DNA of 64,000 nucleotides from Mangrovicoccus ximenensis (GCF_003056725.1 NZ_QBKZ01000001.1:535840-599839); one strand, 5' to 3'; shown: positions 50,894 to 60,350, numbered from the stretch's first letter. Made by a program: numbers and translations. Notes: generated by a model from the sequence alone, not told the origin.

Positions 50894-52360
50894 ATGAACA
50901 CCATGGCAACCCGCCGAGGGCGCGCCAGCGCGATTGCCCAGGCCCCGGACGACAGCCTGTCCATGCCGATCGTGCTGGGGCTGTTCGTGTTCTCGATCAC
51001 ACAGCCCTACCTGTTCAATTTCGGCGGCTTCATCATGGCCCCCTACCGGCTGCTCCTGCTGATCATGCTGGTGCCGCTCGGGATCAACTGGCTCATGGGA
51101 AAGTACAACGGCTTCATCCTGCCCGACTTCCTGGTGATCGGACACATGCTGTGGATGCCCGTCAGCATGGCCGTCAACGGCCAGATGTCGGGCATGCCGG
51201 TCTATGTCGGCTCCCAGTTCACCGACATCGTCGGGGGGTACCTGCTTGGCCGGGCAGCCATCCGGAACAAGGAAGACCTGATTTTCTTCACCCGCTGCCT
51301 GTTGATCGTGCTGATGATTCTTCTGCCTTTTGCCGCCATCGAGAGCTTCGGCAAGGTGATGATCCTCAACGACATCGCCCAGAAGCTGCCCTTTGCGGAA
51401 GCGCACAAGCGCACCACCCTGGACTACCCGCCGCGCTTCGGGATGCAACGCGCGCAGACAGCAACTCCACACCCGATCCTCTACGGCATCACCTCGGCGC
51501 TGGCCTTCTCGCTGGGCTGGCTTGTGCTGCGCCATGGCAGGAAGCCGGTCAACGGGATATTCGGACGGCTTGCCTGGAGCAGCGGCAGCCTCGGAGGCGC
51601 CTTCTTTGCCCTGTCGGCCGGCGGCTGGATGAACATCCTGATGCAGATCGGCTATCTGAGCTACAACCGGATATTCCGCCAGATCGGCGCCCGCTGGAAG
51701 CTGCTGCTCTGGGGCGGCGCGGCCTTCTATGTGTTCCTGATCTTCTATTCCGAACGACCGCCCCTTGTCGTGCTCTCCCGCCTTGTCGCGCTCAACCAGG
51801 AAACCGCGTGGTTCAGGTACCTCATCTACGAATACGGCAGCGCGGAAGTCGCCCGTCATCCCGTCTTCGGCATGGGCCTGTTCAACGACTATATCCGCGC
51901 GCCCTGGATGATCCCCTCCGTTGACAACCACTGGCTGCTGCAAGCGATGCGATGGGGCTATCCCGGCTTCCTCATGCTGGTCGTCGCCGCCTTCTATCCG
52001 ATCGTGAAACTCGGGCTGAAGAACTTCCGCGGCAACGAGATGCTGTCGGATTTCCGCTATGCGATGATCTTCTCCATGACGTCCTTCTATATCAGCATGG
52101 CGACGGTTGCGGTCTGGAACATCCAGTATTCGCTGATCATGCTGATGATCGGCGCCACGGCCTGGCTGATCAAGATCGATCCCCCCGCCCCCGCAGGCGG
52201 CGGCAACGAGGCGGACACCCAGGCCGAAGAGCCTGTCCGGAAAGGGCGCTACACCCGGTTTCCCGGACGGGCGTCCGCAGCCGGCAAGGCCTCTCCTGCC
52301 CGGGAAATCCCATCGGACACCCCGGCAGCGGCCGCCAGGCGCCCCCGGAGTTCCCGGTGA
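50894..52360 (+). CDS. Wzy/O-antigen ligase-like multi-spanning membrane protein
   Basis: 488 residues with about ten to twelve hydrophobic helices and a large periplasmic loop before the final helices (near ERPPLVVLSRLVALNQETAW, HPVFGMGLFNDYIR, VDNHWLLQAMRWGYPG). The arrangement and GLG-like motif recall O-antigen polymerase/ligase proteins. It would polymerise or transfer the repeat units made by the neighbouring glycosyltransferases. ATG 50894 has GAGGGAG upstream. The C-terminus is a proline- and alanine-rich tail. Confidence 0.75.
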   Translation: MNTMATRRGRASAIAQAPDDSLSMPIVLGLFVFSITQPYLFNFGGFIMAPYRLLLLIMLVPLGINWLMGKYNGFILPDFLVIGHMLWMPVSMAVNGQMSGMPVYVGSQFTDIVGGYLLGRAAIRNKEDLIFFTRCLLIVLMILLPFAAIESFGKVMILNDIAQKLPFAEAHKRTTLDYPPRFGMQRAQTATPHPILYGITSALAFSLGWLVLRHGRKPVNGIFGRLAWSSGSLGGAFFALSAGGWMNILMQIGYLSYNRIFRQIGARWKLLLWGGAAFYVFLIFYSERPPLVVLSRLVALNQETAWFRYLIYEYGSAEVARHPVFGMGLFNDYIRAPWMIPSVDNHWLLQAMRWGYPGFLMLVVAAFYPIVKLGLKNFRGNEMLSDFRYAMIFSMTSFYISMATVAVWNIQYSLIMLMIGATAWLIKIDPPAPAGGGNEADTQAEEPVRKGRYTRFPGRASAAGKASPAREIPSDTPAAAARRPRSSR

Positions 52361-52509
52361 TTTTCTCCTGACCTCCAGCGCCGTGCCGGTCCCGGGCACG
52401 GCCTGCAGGCGGCATCCCCTGGCCTCCGGCACGGGTGCCGGGCACTCCAAGCCGGAAGGCGGCACGCCCGGAGACGGTCACGGCAGCGCCGGTGCGGCCG
52501 GCCTTCCGC

Positions 52510-53526
52510 TCAGCCGCCGAGCTCCTCGCGCAACACCCTGCGCAACCGTTCCAGCAGCGCCTCGTCGACCTCCTCGCCGCGAAGCGTCAGGGTGATCTTC
52601 CGGCCCTTGCAGGCGGCGCGCATCTCCAGCCCGTCCCGCAGCTTTTCTTCCGGCTCCTGTTTCGCACGCGAAACGCCCTGGACAGACGGCTGCAGGAAAG
52701 CTTCGAGAATCCCGAGCTCATCGGCGGCCTCTTCGGGCGGGGCTTCGGCCAGTCGCCGGCGCAGCTCCGCGCCGCCTCCGTCCCGCAGCTTCGCCACCAG
52801 CGCCAGTCCCAGCCGTTCGGGAATGTCGACCGGGAAGCGCAGCACATCGCCCAGCTCCTCGTAGAGCGCCACGAAGCTGCCGATCTTGGAACGCTTGGCG
52901 CGGCTCGCCGTGGCGAAGAGGCTGCGCAGCGCGGTGGCCTGGTCGGGAAAGACGCCCCGTCCCGCGGTTTCGGCGACCACCCGAGCGCGCTCGTAATAGC
53001 TCAGTCCGACCCGGATCTCGTTTCCCTCGATCATGGCGACATAGCTCTGCCCGGCTTCGCCCGCCGGACGGATCAGCGCGCGCAGCCGGGCGAAGCGGTT
53101 CTCGCCGGTCTCCTCGTGCAGTTCGCCCAGGGCGCGCAGCCGCCGCCAGCCCGAGATCAGCCCGTAGCGGGCACCGCTGGCATCCTCGGCGGCAAGAGGG
53201 GTCACCTCCGCAGGGCTGCGCTGGCCATGGCTGCGGATCGAGGCCTTGAGCGCGTCGAGCTCTTCGCGGTCGAGATGCACCCGGTCGCGCAGCAGGTATC
53301 CGCCCGCGATTTCGGCCAGCGGCAGCTCGACGATCATGCGGCCTTCGGCGCGGGCCGTTTCAATCCCCTCCGCCAGTTCCCGCAGCGCGGCCGCTTCGGC
53401 CGACTGGCCCGAGACCTTGGCGATCGGCGGGGCAGCGGCGAAGGACAGGCCCTTGGCTTCGGGCGCTGCTGCAGGAGCCGAGGCCAGATGCCCCGGCTGG
53501 GCAGGGGTCAGGCGGCGGCGTGCCAT
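52510..53526 (-). CDS. parB: plasmid-type partition protein ParB (RepB-like)
   Basis: 338 residues. ParB N-terminal CTPase domain at about 65-160 (LRDRVHLDREELDALKASIR, ISGWRRLRALGEL), a central helix-turn-helix region (SYYERARVVAETAGRGVFPD) and a C-terminal dimerisation part. Start ATG 53526 follows AAGGAG. It lies directly downstream of parA. It binds parS centromere sites and spreads to segregate DNA. A parS-like palindrome sits before the gene and another inside it. Confidence 0.88.
   Translation of the reverse strand: MARRRLTPAQPGHLASAPAAAPEAKGLSFAAAPPIAKVSGQSAEAAALRELAEGIETARAEGRMIVELPLAEIAGGYLLRDRVHLDREELDALKASIRSHGQRSPAEVTPLAAEDASGARYGLISGWRRLRALGELHEETGENRFARLRALIRPAGEAGQSYVAMIEGNEIRVGLSYYERARVVAETAGRGVFPDQATALRSLFATASRAKRSKIGSFVALYEELGDVLRFPVDIPERLGLALVAKLRDGGGAELRRRLAEAPPEEAADELGILEAFLQPSVQGVSRAKQEPEEKLRDGLEMRAACKGRKITLTLRGEEVDEALLERLRRVLREELGG
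52659..52674. promoter_or_regulatory. parS-like palindrome inside parB
   Basis: GTTTCGCACGCGAAAC, one mismatch from the perfect site at 53572. Confidence 0.6.
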
Positions 53527-53571
53527 GGGCGGTCTCCTTTCGCCTCGCTGTCCGCAGGAACCGGATAGGAT

Positions 53572-53587
53572 GTTTCGCGCGCGAAAC
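53572..53587. promoter_or_regulatory. parS-like centromere palindrome between parA and parB
   Basis: GTTTCGCGCGCGAAAC is a perfect 16-bp inverted repeat, resembling the Spo0J-type parS core (GTTTCACGTGAAAC). Its place in the parA-parB gap fits a partition site. Confidence 0.75.
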
Positions 53588-53641
53588 GCGCAGGCCAAAC
53601 GGGCAGTGCCACAGCGGAGGGGGTCCCCCTGCCCTGCCCGG

Positions 53642-55057
53642 TCATTCTGCGGCCTCCGCCTCTGCGGCGAGCTCGTCACGCCGCCAGGCACCGACCAGCA
53701 GACGCTTGAAGGCGGCATAGGTCGCGTCGAAGGTTTCCCGCCCGCGGATATAGGTCTCGCGGTTGAAGTCGCGGTAATCGGCTTCGTAGATGCCGTTCAC
53801 CTGCTCCCCGGCCTGGCCGACCAGAGCGGTGAAATCCTGGCGGTAGGGCGAGATGAACGGCGTGATGTAGGCCTGCATCAGATTGGCCATCTCCATCTGC
53901 TGCGCGGCATCGAAGCGGGTGACCACGGCGCGCACTGCATCCCATTCGAAGCGCAGCTCCGGCGTTCCCAGCGCCCGCGCCGCCAGGTTCTCGCCCTCCT
54001 CGATCGAACCGAAGGTGGCATGGAGCATGTCGAAGAACCGCCCCGTGGAATCGAATTCCAGGAAGGAGGCCCCGAGCGGCACCAGCAGGATGTCCGCGGC
54101 AGCCAGCGCGTTGATCGTCAGGTAGCCGAGGGCAGGGGGCGTATCGAGGATGATGACGTCATAGGCTTGGGTCACGCCATCGGCCTCGAGCCGGTCGAGG
54201 AGCGCGTCCCAGAGCTTCCAGCCCTTGTGGGCCATCCGCCAGACCGGGATCTGGAACTCGGCCCAGTAGAGGTTCAGCTGTGCGCCGATCAGGTCGATAT
54301 TCGGCCAGTGGGTCTTCTGCGCCAGATCCGGGGCCCGGATCTTCAGCGCGTCGGCCAGCATGTCGTCCAGCGGCAGGGGCGTCTCGCCGCGGCTCATCCG
54401 GATCCGGTTCTCGGCCTGCAGGCTCTCGGCATAGCCGCGCGCCAGGAGCGGAAAGACGGTCTGCCATTCATCCTCGACCTTGCCGCCGAAGATCGAGGTC
54501 ATCGACCCCTGGCTGTCGAGATCGATCACCAGAACCTTGTAGCCGTCGAGCGCGGCGGACATGGCGAGATGCGCGGCCGTCGAGGTCTTGCCCACGCCGC
54601 CCTTGAAGTTGGCCACGGCGGTGATCTTGGCGGGAAGTCCCTTCGGACGGTAGGGAAGGTAGGGCTTTGCCTTGGAGCCTTCCGCCGCGAAATGGCTGCG
54701 CAGTCGGAGCACCTCGTCGAGAGTGAACCACTTGGCGCCGCCCTCGGTTTCCGAACGCCCTTGGGGGAGGTCGGGATTGGCTTTCAGAACGCGGCGGAAA
54801 TGCGGCGTCGCGACCGGGATCAGGTATTTGGTGATTTCCCATGTGGAGAACAGCCGCAGGTACTTGCGGCCTTCCGGGTCGAGCCCGCGGGAGATCAGGT
54901 CCTGGCGCCCTTGGGCGGCCATCCGTGCGGCTTCCCCGAAGCCGGCGGTTCCGACCGGGGAGCCAAGCTCTTCGAGGGCTGCATCGGGCGAGATGTTCAT
55001 ATAGGGGGGAAGCTCGGGGCCGGGCGGTTTCGGCGGGGCCTTGCGTGCGGGGCGCAT
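53642..55057 (-). CDS. parA: plasmid-type partition ATPase ParA (RepA-like)
   Basis: 471 residues. An N-terminal DNA-binding extension (about 1-150) precedes the deviant Walker A FKGGVGKTSTAAHLA, then VIDLDSQGSMTSIF and IILDTPPALGYL. The long N-terminus is the hallmark of type Ia plasmid ParA proteins that also repress their own operon. Start ATG 55057 with AAGGAC upstream. No replication initiator is visible beside it, so the locus may be an integrated plasmid partition module or the edge of a replicon. Confidence 0.9.
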   Translation of the reverse strand: MRPARKAPPKPPGPELPPYMNISPDAALEELGSPVGTAGFGEAARMAAQGRQDLISRGLDPEGRKYLRLFSTWEITKYLIPVATPHFRRVLKANPDLPQGRSETEGGAKWFTLDEVLRLRSHFAAEGSKAKPYLPYRPKGLPAKITAVANFKGGVGKTSTAAHLAMSAALDGYKVLVIDLDSQGSMTSIFGGKVEDEWQTVFPLLARGYAESLQAENRIRMSRGETPLPLDDMLADALKIRAPDLAQKTHWPNIDLIGAQLNLYWAEFQIPVWRMAHKGWKLWDALLDRLEADGVTQAYDVIILDTPPALGYLTINALAAADILLVPLGASFLEFDSTGRFFDMLHATFGSIEEGENLAARALGTPELRFEWDAVRAVVTRFDAAQQMEMANLMQAYITPFISPYRQDFTALVGQAGEQVNGIYEADYRDFNRETYIRGRETFDATYAAFKRLLVGAWRRDELAAEAEAAE

Positions 55058-55553
55058 GCGGAGTCCTTCCTGGGTGTTGGAGATCCGGATCGCTTTCCGG
55101 GATGGTCTGGCTCGATATCGGCAGGGTTGGAATCCAACCACATGCTCTTTTTTTTCCAAAATACACGAAAACGCAGCATGTCAAAGCAAAACCGATATGC
55201 GGTCTAATTTTTTATTTTAAATCATTGTGTTGGAGAAACAGGGAATTGCCTCTGCAAGGGCTGCTTCAAGCTTTTCCTGTTAGAATATGAGTTAATATAG
55301 TAGTTACGAGAATAGCAAGAATTCCATTAAGAGTTTGTTTTAAAAAAATAAATTCATTTTTTCTTCTGTCCTTGCGATTCCAGAACCACGATACTCCGAC
55401 TCCAATCAGGCCCCATCACCCATTTTCAGCCATAGCTCTGCTTCAATGGGCATCTGCCAGTACGAGCAAGTTGCAGGTCTGTTCGTCGCGCTCGCCTTGG
55501 GCTAGGTTCACCTTGTCGTTCTAGGATAGGAACGTCGCCAAGAGGCTACAAGC
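55058..55553. other. A+T-rich region upstream of parA
   Basis: About 500 bases, strongly A+T-rich between 55140 and 55380 (long T and A runs such as TTTTTTTTCC and AATTTTTTATTTTAAATC). It holds the parA promoter and possibly an origin or operator, but I find no clear iterons or DnaA boxes. It marks the start of the low-GC island. Confidence 0.45.
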
Positions 55554-55841
55554 ATGACACATGGACCCAAGCGGAGCTCTCCTATTGGCGATCACGCCGA
55601 GAAGCGGGCGATCCCCAATCATCCCGACCAGCACGATTTAATCGACTGGGGGACCTTCGGACCGAAAGACCGTCGGATCGAACAGTTGGTATGGGAATTG
55701 GCGCAGGATTACGGGCTCCGCCTTGTCCAAATTGAAGCGAAAATTCTAAAATCCCTCTATGATTATAAAGAGGAGTTGGCAGAAGCAAGGCAAGGCCAAT
55801 CAAGTTCCGGCGCTTCCTCAGATCTCCACTCGGAAAGATAG
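55554..55841 (+). CDS. small hypothetical protein of the low-GC island
   Basis: 95 residues, charged, with a helix LVWELAQDYGLRLVQIEAKI and a polar tail. AGAGG lies 8 bases before the ATG. No family recognised. Convergent with the putative nuclease gene, 19 bases apart. Confidence 0.5.
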   Translation: MTHGPKRSSPIGDHAEKRAIPNHPDQHDLIDWGTFGPKDRRIEQLVWELAQDYGLRLVQIEAKILKSLYDYKEELAEARQGQSSSGASSDLHSER

Positions 55842-55860
55842 TGAGATTTAGCGCGGAAAA

Positions 55861-56796
55861 TTAATCTACAGTAGGTATGTCGGCTGCCCTCGCCTCAATC
55901 CAAGCTATAACTTCATCGCGTACGGGAGCCGATAGATTAATCTCATGCTGATAGTACGCATGCAGTAGGCGTATTCTGTCAAACACCGTAATTTGGCCAC
56001 TTAGTCCTGCACGTCGAATTTCCTCGGTGCTGATGACGAAAGGAGCAAGTATCCCCGTACTCGGCTGAACTGCTGAGTCCAGATATTTCATCCAAGACAC
56101 GGCGCTCGGCGTGTGTATCTTGCTCCTCCAATTGGTCCCACTTGCACATTGCAAAAAATACGTGGGAGTAGCCTCTCGGGAATCTGAGAACTCTCGGTAG
56201 CAAACGATATCAAGGCCTCCATCGTTGGCTGAATCTGAGGTCCAAGCGTCCAAACGTAGGCTGCCAAGTGTGTTTAGCCGCCCGCAAAGATTCTCAACAA
56301 TCATGTCAATGTTGACCGCATTGTCCGGAGACCAACCAGCTCTTACCGTACTCCATCCAGGAAGCAACCCCGGGCAGATTTCTTCCGAAACTTTCTCAAA
56401 GAGCTCACCTTGCACCGAAAAGTTTTTGTGCCTTTCGGCCCAGTCCGGGTAAAGTTGAAGAATGGAAAGCATCACAAAAAACGCATGAATTGGCTCTGCG
56501 CGCCAATCATCATCAAGCTTCAGTCGGGTTGGTCCAATGACTAAACTCGGGGGGGTGCCCCCCCAAGACTGCCTCAGCCTTATTTCAGCCCACCCTTGAT
56601 CCGCAATCTCGTTGGCTAAATCTTGATCCCCATCGTTACATATCTGCTCTTCGATAAGCAGATCAACCACGTCACTCTTTGACACCTCGGCTTCATCAAA
56701 AAGTACCGTAGCCTCCAGCCAATCCGCCAAAGTACATGTCGCGACATTAATTTTATTTACGGATCTTGCAAAGTTTTTACCGGGAATTTTGAGCAT
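55861..56796 (-). CDS. putative restriction-type nuclease, last gene of a methyltransferase operon
   Basis: 311 residues, no sure family. The stretch DGGLDIVCYREF, some 20 residues later YFLQCASGTNW, resembles a PD-(D/E)XK core in which Asp and Gln-x are kept and the final Lys is unclear. It begins 2 bases after the stop of the ParB-domain gene, so they are co-translated. In this context it is the likely effector of a restriction or defence system. Base composition is visibly lower in G+C than the rest of the window. Confidence 0.5.
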   Translation of the reverse strand: MLKIPGKNFARSVNKINVATCTLADWLEATVLFDEAEVSKSDVVDLLIEEQICNDGDQDLANEIADQGWAEIRLRQSWGGTPPSLVIGPTRLKLDDDWRAEPIHAFFVMLSILQLYPDWAERHKNFSVQGELFEKVSEEICPGLLPGWSTVRAGWSPDNAVNIDMIVENLCGRLNTLGSLRLDAWTSDSANDGGLDIVCYREFSDSREATPTYFLQCASGTNWRSKIHTPSAVSWMKYLDSAVQPSTGILAPFVISTEEIRRAGLSGQITVFDRIRLLHAYYQHEINLSAPVRDEVIAWIEARAADIPTVD

Positions 56797-56798
56797 GA

Positions 56799-57878
56799 TT
56801 AGATTTCAAAAATCTTATTGAGTTGGGCTACGTTCGAAGAAAGTCGCTGCACAATCCTGATAAGTTTTTCATCGCCAGCATAGTGGTGAATCGAAGAAAG
56901 AGCCTCCTCGACGTTGTATGCCGCAGTTGTCATCAACTCATAGAGCTCTTCTTGATCGCCTCCCGCAATCACGAATGCCTTCTCCAAGCTCGGTCGCCTA
57001 ACCGTTCGGAGGTAATCAAGCCCCTCATCGCTAGCCAACACTTTAGAGAACTTATCTACCTGTCGAGAATCAGTAACGACAGGTGCATTCTCATCATCTC
57101 CAAACAGCCATCTAGAGTACTCTTTGAGCCTCGGAACAAATTCCTCAGAAATAGGTGGCTGAACTTGCTCAGGAGGGACCTCAAACTTCTCCCTTAGCCC
57201 AAGGAAATTTCTTACATCTGTTCGTGCAAGAGATAGGAAAAGGACACTAAACTTGTCCTCAACCTTTCCGACGTCTAGACCTTCCGTTTCCTCCATTTGC
57301 ATAAGGATCGAGTAGGCAATGTAATTTCTCTGAACAGTAGGGGTTTTACTCCCAATCTGCCTCATTACATCCCGATAGCTAAGGCCGTTTTGATCGATCA
57401 GCTTTGCAATGAATTGAGCTTTCTCTGGGGGCGCCCATTCCTTGATTCCGGTAACGTGGCGAAACCCTAGGAATGCATCTACCTCGCCCCTCTCCTCCAG
57501 GCGAATGAACGGCACTTCGGAGAAGAGTTTCTCAGGTTCTTGGATGCCTTCGATGATTTCGAGCCATTTGCGAGAAGTTTCATCCCCGTCATATGCTTTT
57601 TTTAGCCTTTTCAAGGCTGCTATCCGACGGTTACCCTCGATCACAACCAAGCGGTCGTCACCATGAATCTCTTCTTCAACGCAAAGAACTGCTTCGTGCG
57701 CCCAGAAGCCGCTCTCCAAGAACGAGGTTGCAAGTTCTTCAAGAGACCAATCTCGCATCAAGTCGAAGATTTCGTCCTGCGCCAAGTTTTTCTGATGGGC
57801 TGATCGACCTAGGCGCGGATTCTTGGGATCCAGTGCGATATGTGACAGATCAGCGTATTCAATTTTTCTCTGTTTCAT
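56799..57878 (-). CDS. ParB N-terminal domain protein in a methyltransferase operon
   Basis: 359 residues. LSHIALDPKNPRLG, GFWAHEAVLCVEE and VVIEGNRRIAALKRLKKAYD carry the ParB/Srx-fold motif (EGNRR) that binds CTP or ATP; SYRDVMRQIGSKTPTVQRN looks like a helix-turn-helix. The C-terminal half is unfamiliar. It starts 10 bases after the methyltransferase gene. Such ParB-domain proteins recur with methyltransferases and nucleases in defence islands; whether it is a nuclease, a sensor or a loader is unknown. Confidence 0.65.
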   Translation of the reverse strand: MKQRKIEYADLSHIALDPKNPRLGRSAHQKNLAQDEIFDLMRDWSLEELATSFLESGFWAHEAVLCVEEEIHGDDRLVVIEGNRRIAALKRLKKAYDGDETSRKWLEIIEGIQEPEKLFSEVPFIRLEERGEVDAFLGFRHVTGIKEWAPPEKAQFIAKLIDQNGLSYRDVMRQIGSKTPTVQRNYIAYSILMQMEETEGLDVGKVEDKFSVLFLSLARTDVRNFLGLREKFEVPPEQVQPPISEEFVPRLKEYSRWLFGDDENAPVVTDSRQVDKFSKVLASDEGLDYLRTVRRPSLEKAFVIAGGDQEELYELMTTAAYNVEEALSSIHHYAGDEKLIRIVQRLSSNVAQLNKIFEI

Positions 57879-57888
57879 AGCATTCCTC

Positions 57889-59229
57889 TCAGCCCAACCC
57901 AGCTATCGGCGCTGTATTTGTAGGGTTCTGGCTGCATTTTAGCTCCTCATTTGGAGAGGTTGCTGAAATCAAGTTTGCCGCCACCGCAGAAATAACATCA
58001 ACGTTAACTGCATTTCCCAAAGCTTTGTATGCCCTAGTTTTACTCGAGGGCAACTGCTTCAAGCCCTCCATGCTTTGCAAGCGCGCACACTCTCTCATAG
58101 TCATATATCGTTTTTCCCAAGGAATGACTGGAACCTGACTCGTGGTTAAAGCCACCAAGGACGGTGCGGTTGCTGGGTTTTTAACACGGATGCCGGAAGC
58201 TCTGAATTGAATGACCTTGTCCCATAGGGTTCTACTACCTTCCCTCCAATTCCATTCGAACTTTTGGAAGCTAGGCGCAAACTGTCGAACCTTTGGCAGC
58301 CAAAGGTCCAATTGATGTTTATTCTGGTCGTAAAATTCCCGATTTTGAAGAATGAATCTTATCTTCCACCTGGGGAACTTAGTTTCACTTCCTCTCGCAT
58401 ACGAAGGGATGCTCGCAAGCTGCTGTCCTTTTGTTTTCCCTTGAAGGCTTGCGCCGAAGCTTCCGGTAAATCGGGATAGACTGTCTTTCGAGGAGGACTT
58501 AGGCGTTGTGTCCTCAACAGGATAGTTCGCTCCGAATTCCATGGCCCAAATCGGAAACGACGGCAGTTTCTTGTCTTCAGGGATAATCTGAAGAAACTCT
58601 TCCCAGACCTCTAGGTATTTCAAATAATCATCTGGAAGTTTATCTGAACCTACTGGGTTGACATCCAGGATGGAAGACAAGTGTAGTTCTGATGAGGTAA
58701 CCTCAGGCCAATCGAAAGCGCTGAGGTCTCGCGCAGCAACGATCAAGGCGCGAGGCCTAACTTGAGGAACGCCGAATTGATGCGGCGAAAGCTCGCTAGC
58801 TTTCACATCATAACCACGCAATGACAGGCTATCTTGGATTTTCCTCCAAGTCCTACCTTCGTCGTGCCTAATTATATTTGGTACATTTTCAAAGATTAAC
58901 ATCTTGGGCTGATGACGATCCACTACTTTCAGAATGTAGTCGAATAAATCTCCAGAGGTTTCACACTCAAAACCTCTTTGCGACCCCGCCTTTGAAAAGG
59001 GTTGACAGGGGAAACCAGCGCACAAAATATCGTGCTCAGGGACATCCTTCCACGCGAAGCGAATATCTGATGCGGGTCGAATACCGTGATTTATGACATA
59101 GAGGTCTTGGAGTCCCTTATCCACTTCGCAAGCAAATACGCATTCGCAGCCAACACGGCTCAATGCGAGATGAAATCCGCCGAGACCGCTAAACAGGTCC
59201 ACAAACCGAAGTTTCTTATTTTCCATCAT
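57889..59229 (-). CDS. C5-cytosine DNA methyltransferase
   Basis: 446 residues with the ordered motifs of the family: FVDLFSGLGGFHLAL (I), GFPCQPFSKAG (IV, catalytic Cys), ENVPNI (VI), QVRPRALIVAA (VIII) and KALGNAVNVDVISAV (X). A long target-recognition region lies between VIII and IX. It transfers methyl from AdoMet to cytosine C5. Its start overlaps the XRE regulator gene by 14 bases. The genes downstream supply a ParB-domain protein and a putative nuclease. Confidence 0.92.
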   Translation of the reverse strand: MMENKKLRFVDLFSGLGGFHLALSRVGCECVFACEVDKGLQDLYVINHGIRPASDIRFAWKDVPEHDILCAGFPCQPFSKAGSQRGFECETSGDLFDYILKVVDRHQPKMLIFENVPNIIRHDEGRTWRKIQDSLSLRGYDVKASELSPHQFGVPQVRPRALIVAARDLSAFDWPEVTSSELHLSSILDVNPVGSDKLPDDYLKYLEVWEEFLQIIPEDKKLPSFPIWAMEFGANYPVEDTTPKSSSKDSLSRFTGSFGASLQGKTKGQQLASIPSYARGSETKFPRWKIRFILQNREFYDQNKHQLDLWLPKVRQFAPSFQKFEWNWREGSRTLWDKVIQFRASGIRVKNPATAPSLVALTTSQVPVIPWEKRYMTMRECARLQSMEGLKQLPSSKTRAYKALGNAVNVDVISAVAANLISATSPNEELKCSQNPTNTAPIAGLG

Positions 59230-59473
59230 TTATACGGACCCCCGGGCCATCGTCATTTGGGGCCAGGAACGTTGCACCCATGTTTTCAAGTGCGGCGCGA
59301 ATGTCTCGTACGGTTCGATCATACGGCTCACGCTTGCCTGCCTCGAAGTCGGCGAGCGTAGCTACTGAAACTCCGGAAAGCTCGGCCAGCTTCGCGCGGG
59401 ACAGACTCGCACCAACTCTAGCCATCTTGCACTGGATCGGTGTGAGTGCCACGAGATCGATCACCCTGAACAT
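59216..59473 (-). CDS. XRE-family regulator leading the methyltransferase operon
   Basis: 85 residues with a helix-turn-helix (SRAKLAELSGVSVATLADFE, AGKREPYDRTVRDIRAAL). First in the operon and overlapping the methyltransferase start, as controller (C) proteins of restriction-modification systems do. An inverted repeat AGTT-N5-AACT at 59488-59500, just upstream, could be its operator. Confidence 0.82.
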   Translation of the reverse strand: MFRVIDLVALTPIQCKMARVGASLSRAKLAELSGVSVATLADFEAGKREPYDRTVRDIRAALENMGATFLAPNDDGPGVRINDGK

Positions 59474-59877
59474 TTTGCCCTTATGTTAGTTCTTTTAACT
59501 CATGTTGTATGATCTGCAAGTGGACAATTCGGTGTCGGGTCCCACCGTCACCGATTTGTCTCGGCGCGGTGCTGCCAATCTGCTTGCGAAAAGCCGACAC
59601 TGCGACGCGTCTGCGCCGGACATGTCGCGTCAGTCTCTCGGAAGCTCAGGAGCCTCTTGCAATCACTGTTGCGGGCCTTTACCGCCAGCACTCCTACCCC
59701 AATGCTTGTCGGCTTGCTGCGCGCATGTGGTTTAAAGAGTGGTATGACACCATGAGTGTAGATTTTTGTAGTTATAAAACAATATAGTAGCCAAAAAGTT
59801 CGCCACCCTTCGTCTCCGCCATCATGGCTTTATAATCCTGAAATATCAGGCCCTTGCGGGGCGTTGCGTAAACCCCG
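59474..59877. other. region between the methyltransferase operon and the integrase stump
   Basis: About 400 bases. It includes the promoter of the operon (A+T-rich near 59480-59510) and a short CCTGA/TCAGG hairpin near 59837. Two overlapping plus-strand frames exist, but neither resembles a known protein. Confidence 0.35.
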
Positions 59878-60165
59878 TCAGTCAGGGTTTACAATTGTGT
59901 TTCGTTTCTCGGTCTCCAGGAGCGATGCAATCGCCCGTTCGGCCAGCTTTGCACGGCTCGCCGCAACTGTATAGCGCGTGACTTCCGCCAGGGAGGTATG
60001 CCCGCTGATCGCCATGATTTCATGGGCCGTACATCCGGCCTCCGCAAGCCGCCGGCAGGTCGCCTTCCGCAGCCCGTGCGGCGAGAGACCGGCGGGCAGT
60101 TTCGCTTCCTGCACCATGTCATGGAACCAGTTCGTGAAGCCCGGGCCCGTGAAGGGGCGCTGTTG
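59878..60165 (-). pseudogene. tyrosine integrase C-terminal fragment
   Basis: Reads PFTGPGFTNWFHDMVQEAKL, then LSPHGLRKATCRRLAEAGCT, then ISGHTSLAEVTRYTVAA, with the HxxR, GH and Tyr residues of the catalytic domain. The 5' part is cut off at 60165 where IS5 copy 2 begins (TTGCGCAAATCAGCTG). Confidence 0.75.
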
Positions 60166-60350
60166 CGCAAATCAGCTGATGACCGCATTTCCCCTTTCCC
60201 CAGACACACCTATCCTGCGGCCACGGTCATCGGGATGCCGAGAGCCGTGAAGCGGTTGAGTACCGCCGCGCGGATCTGGACTTCGGCAACCTGGCGGTCG
60301 AAGTCGCGCGACATGAGCCGCTGGCCGAGCAGCTTCACGCAGTTCATTCA

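Noticed and set aside
55058..55553. A replication origin upstream of parA
   Set aside because: The region is A+T-rich, but I found no iterons, DnaA boxes or initiator gene, so only the composition is reported.
59502..59787. Two overlapping small genes upstream of the XRE regulator
   Set aside because: Neither frame has a ribosome site or recognisable sequence, and they overlap each other in different frames.
59878..60165. The two integrase fragments (44.8 and 60 kb) as halves of one gene
   Set aside because: They are 15 kb apart with unrelated junctions, and I see no shared att sequence, so they may come from different islands.
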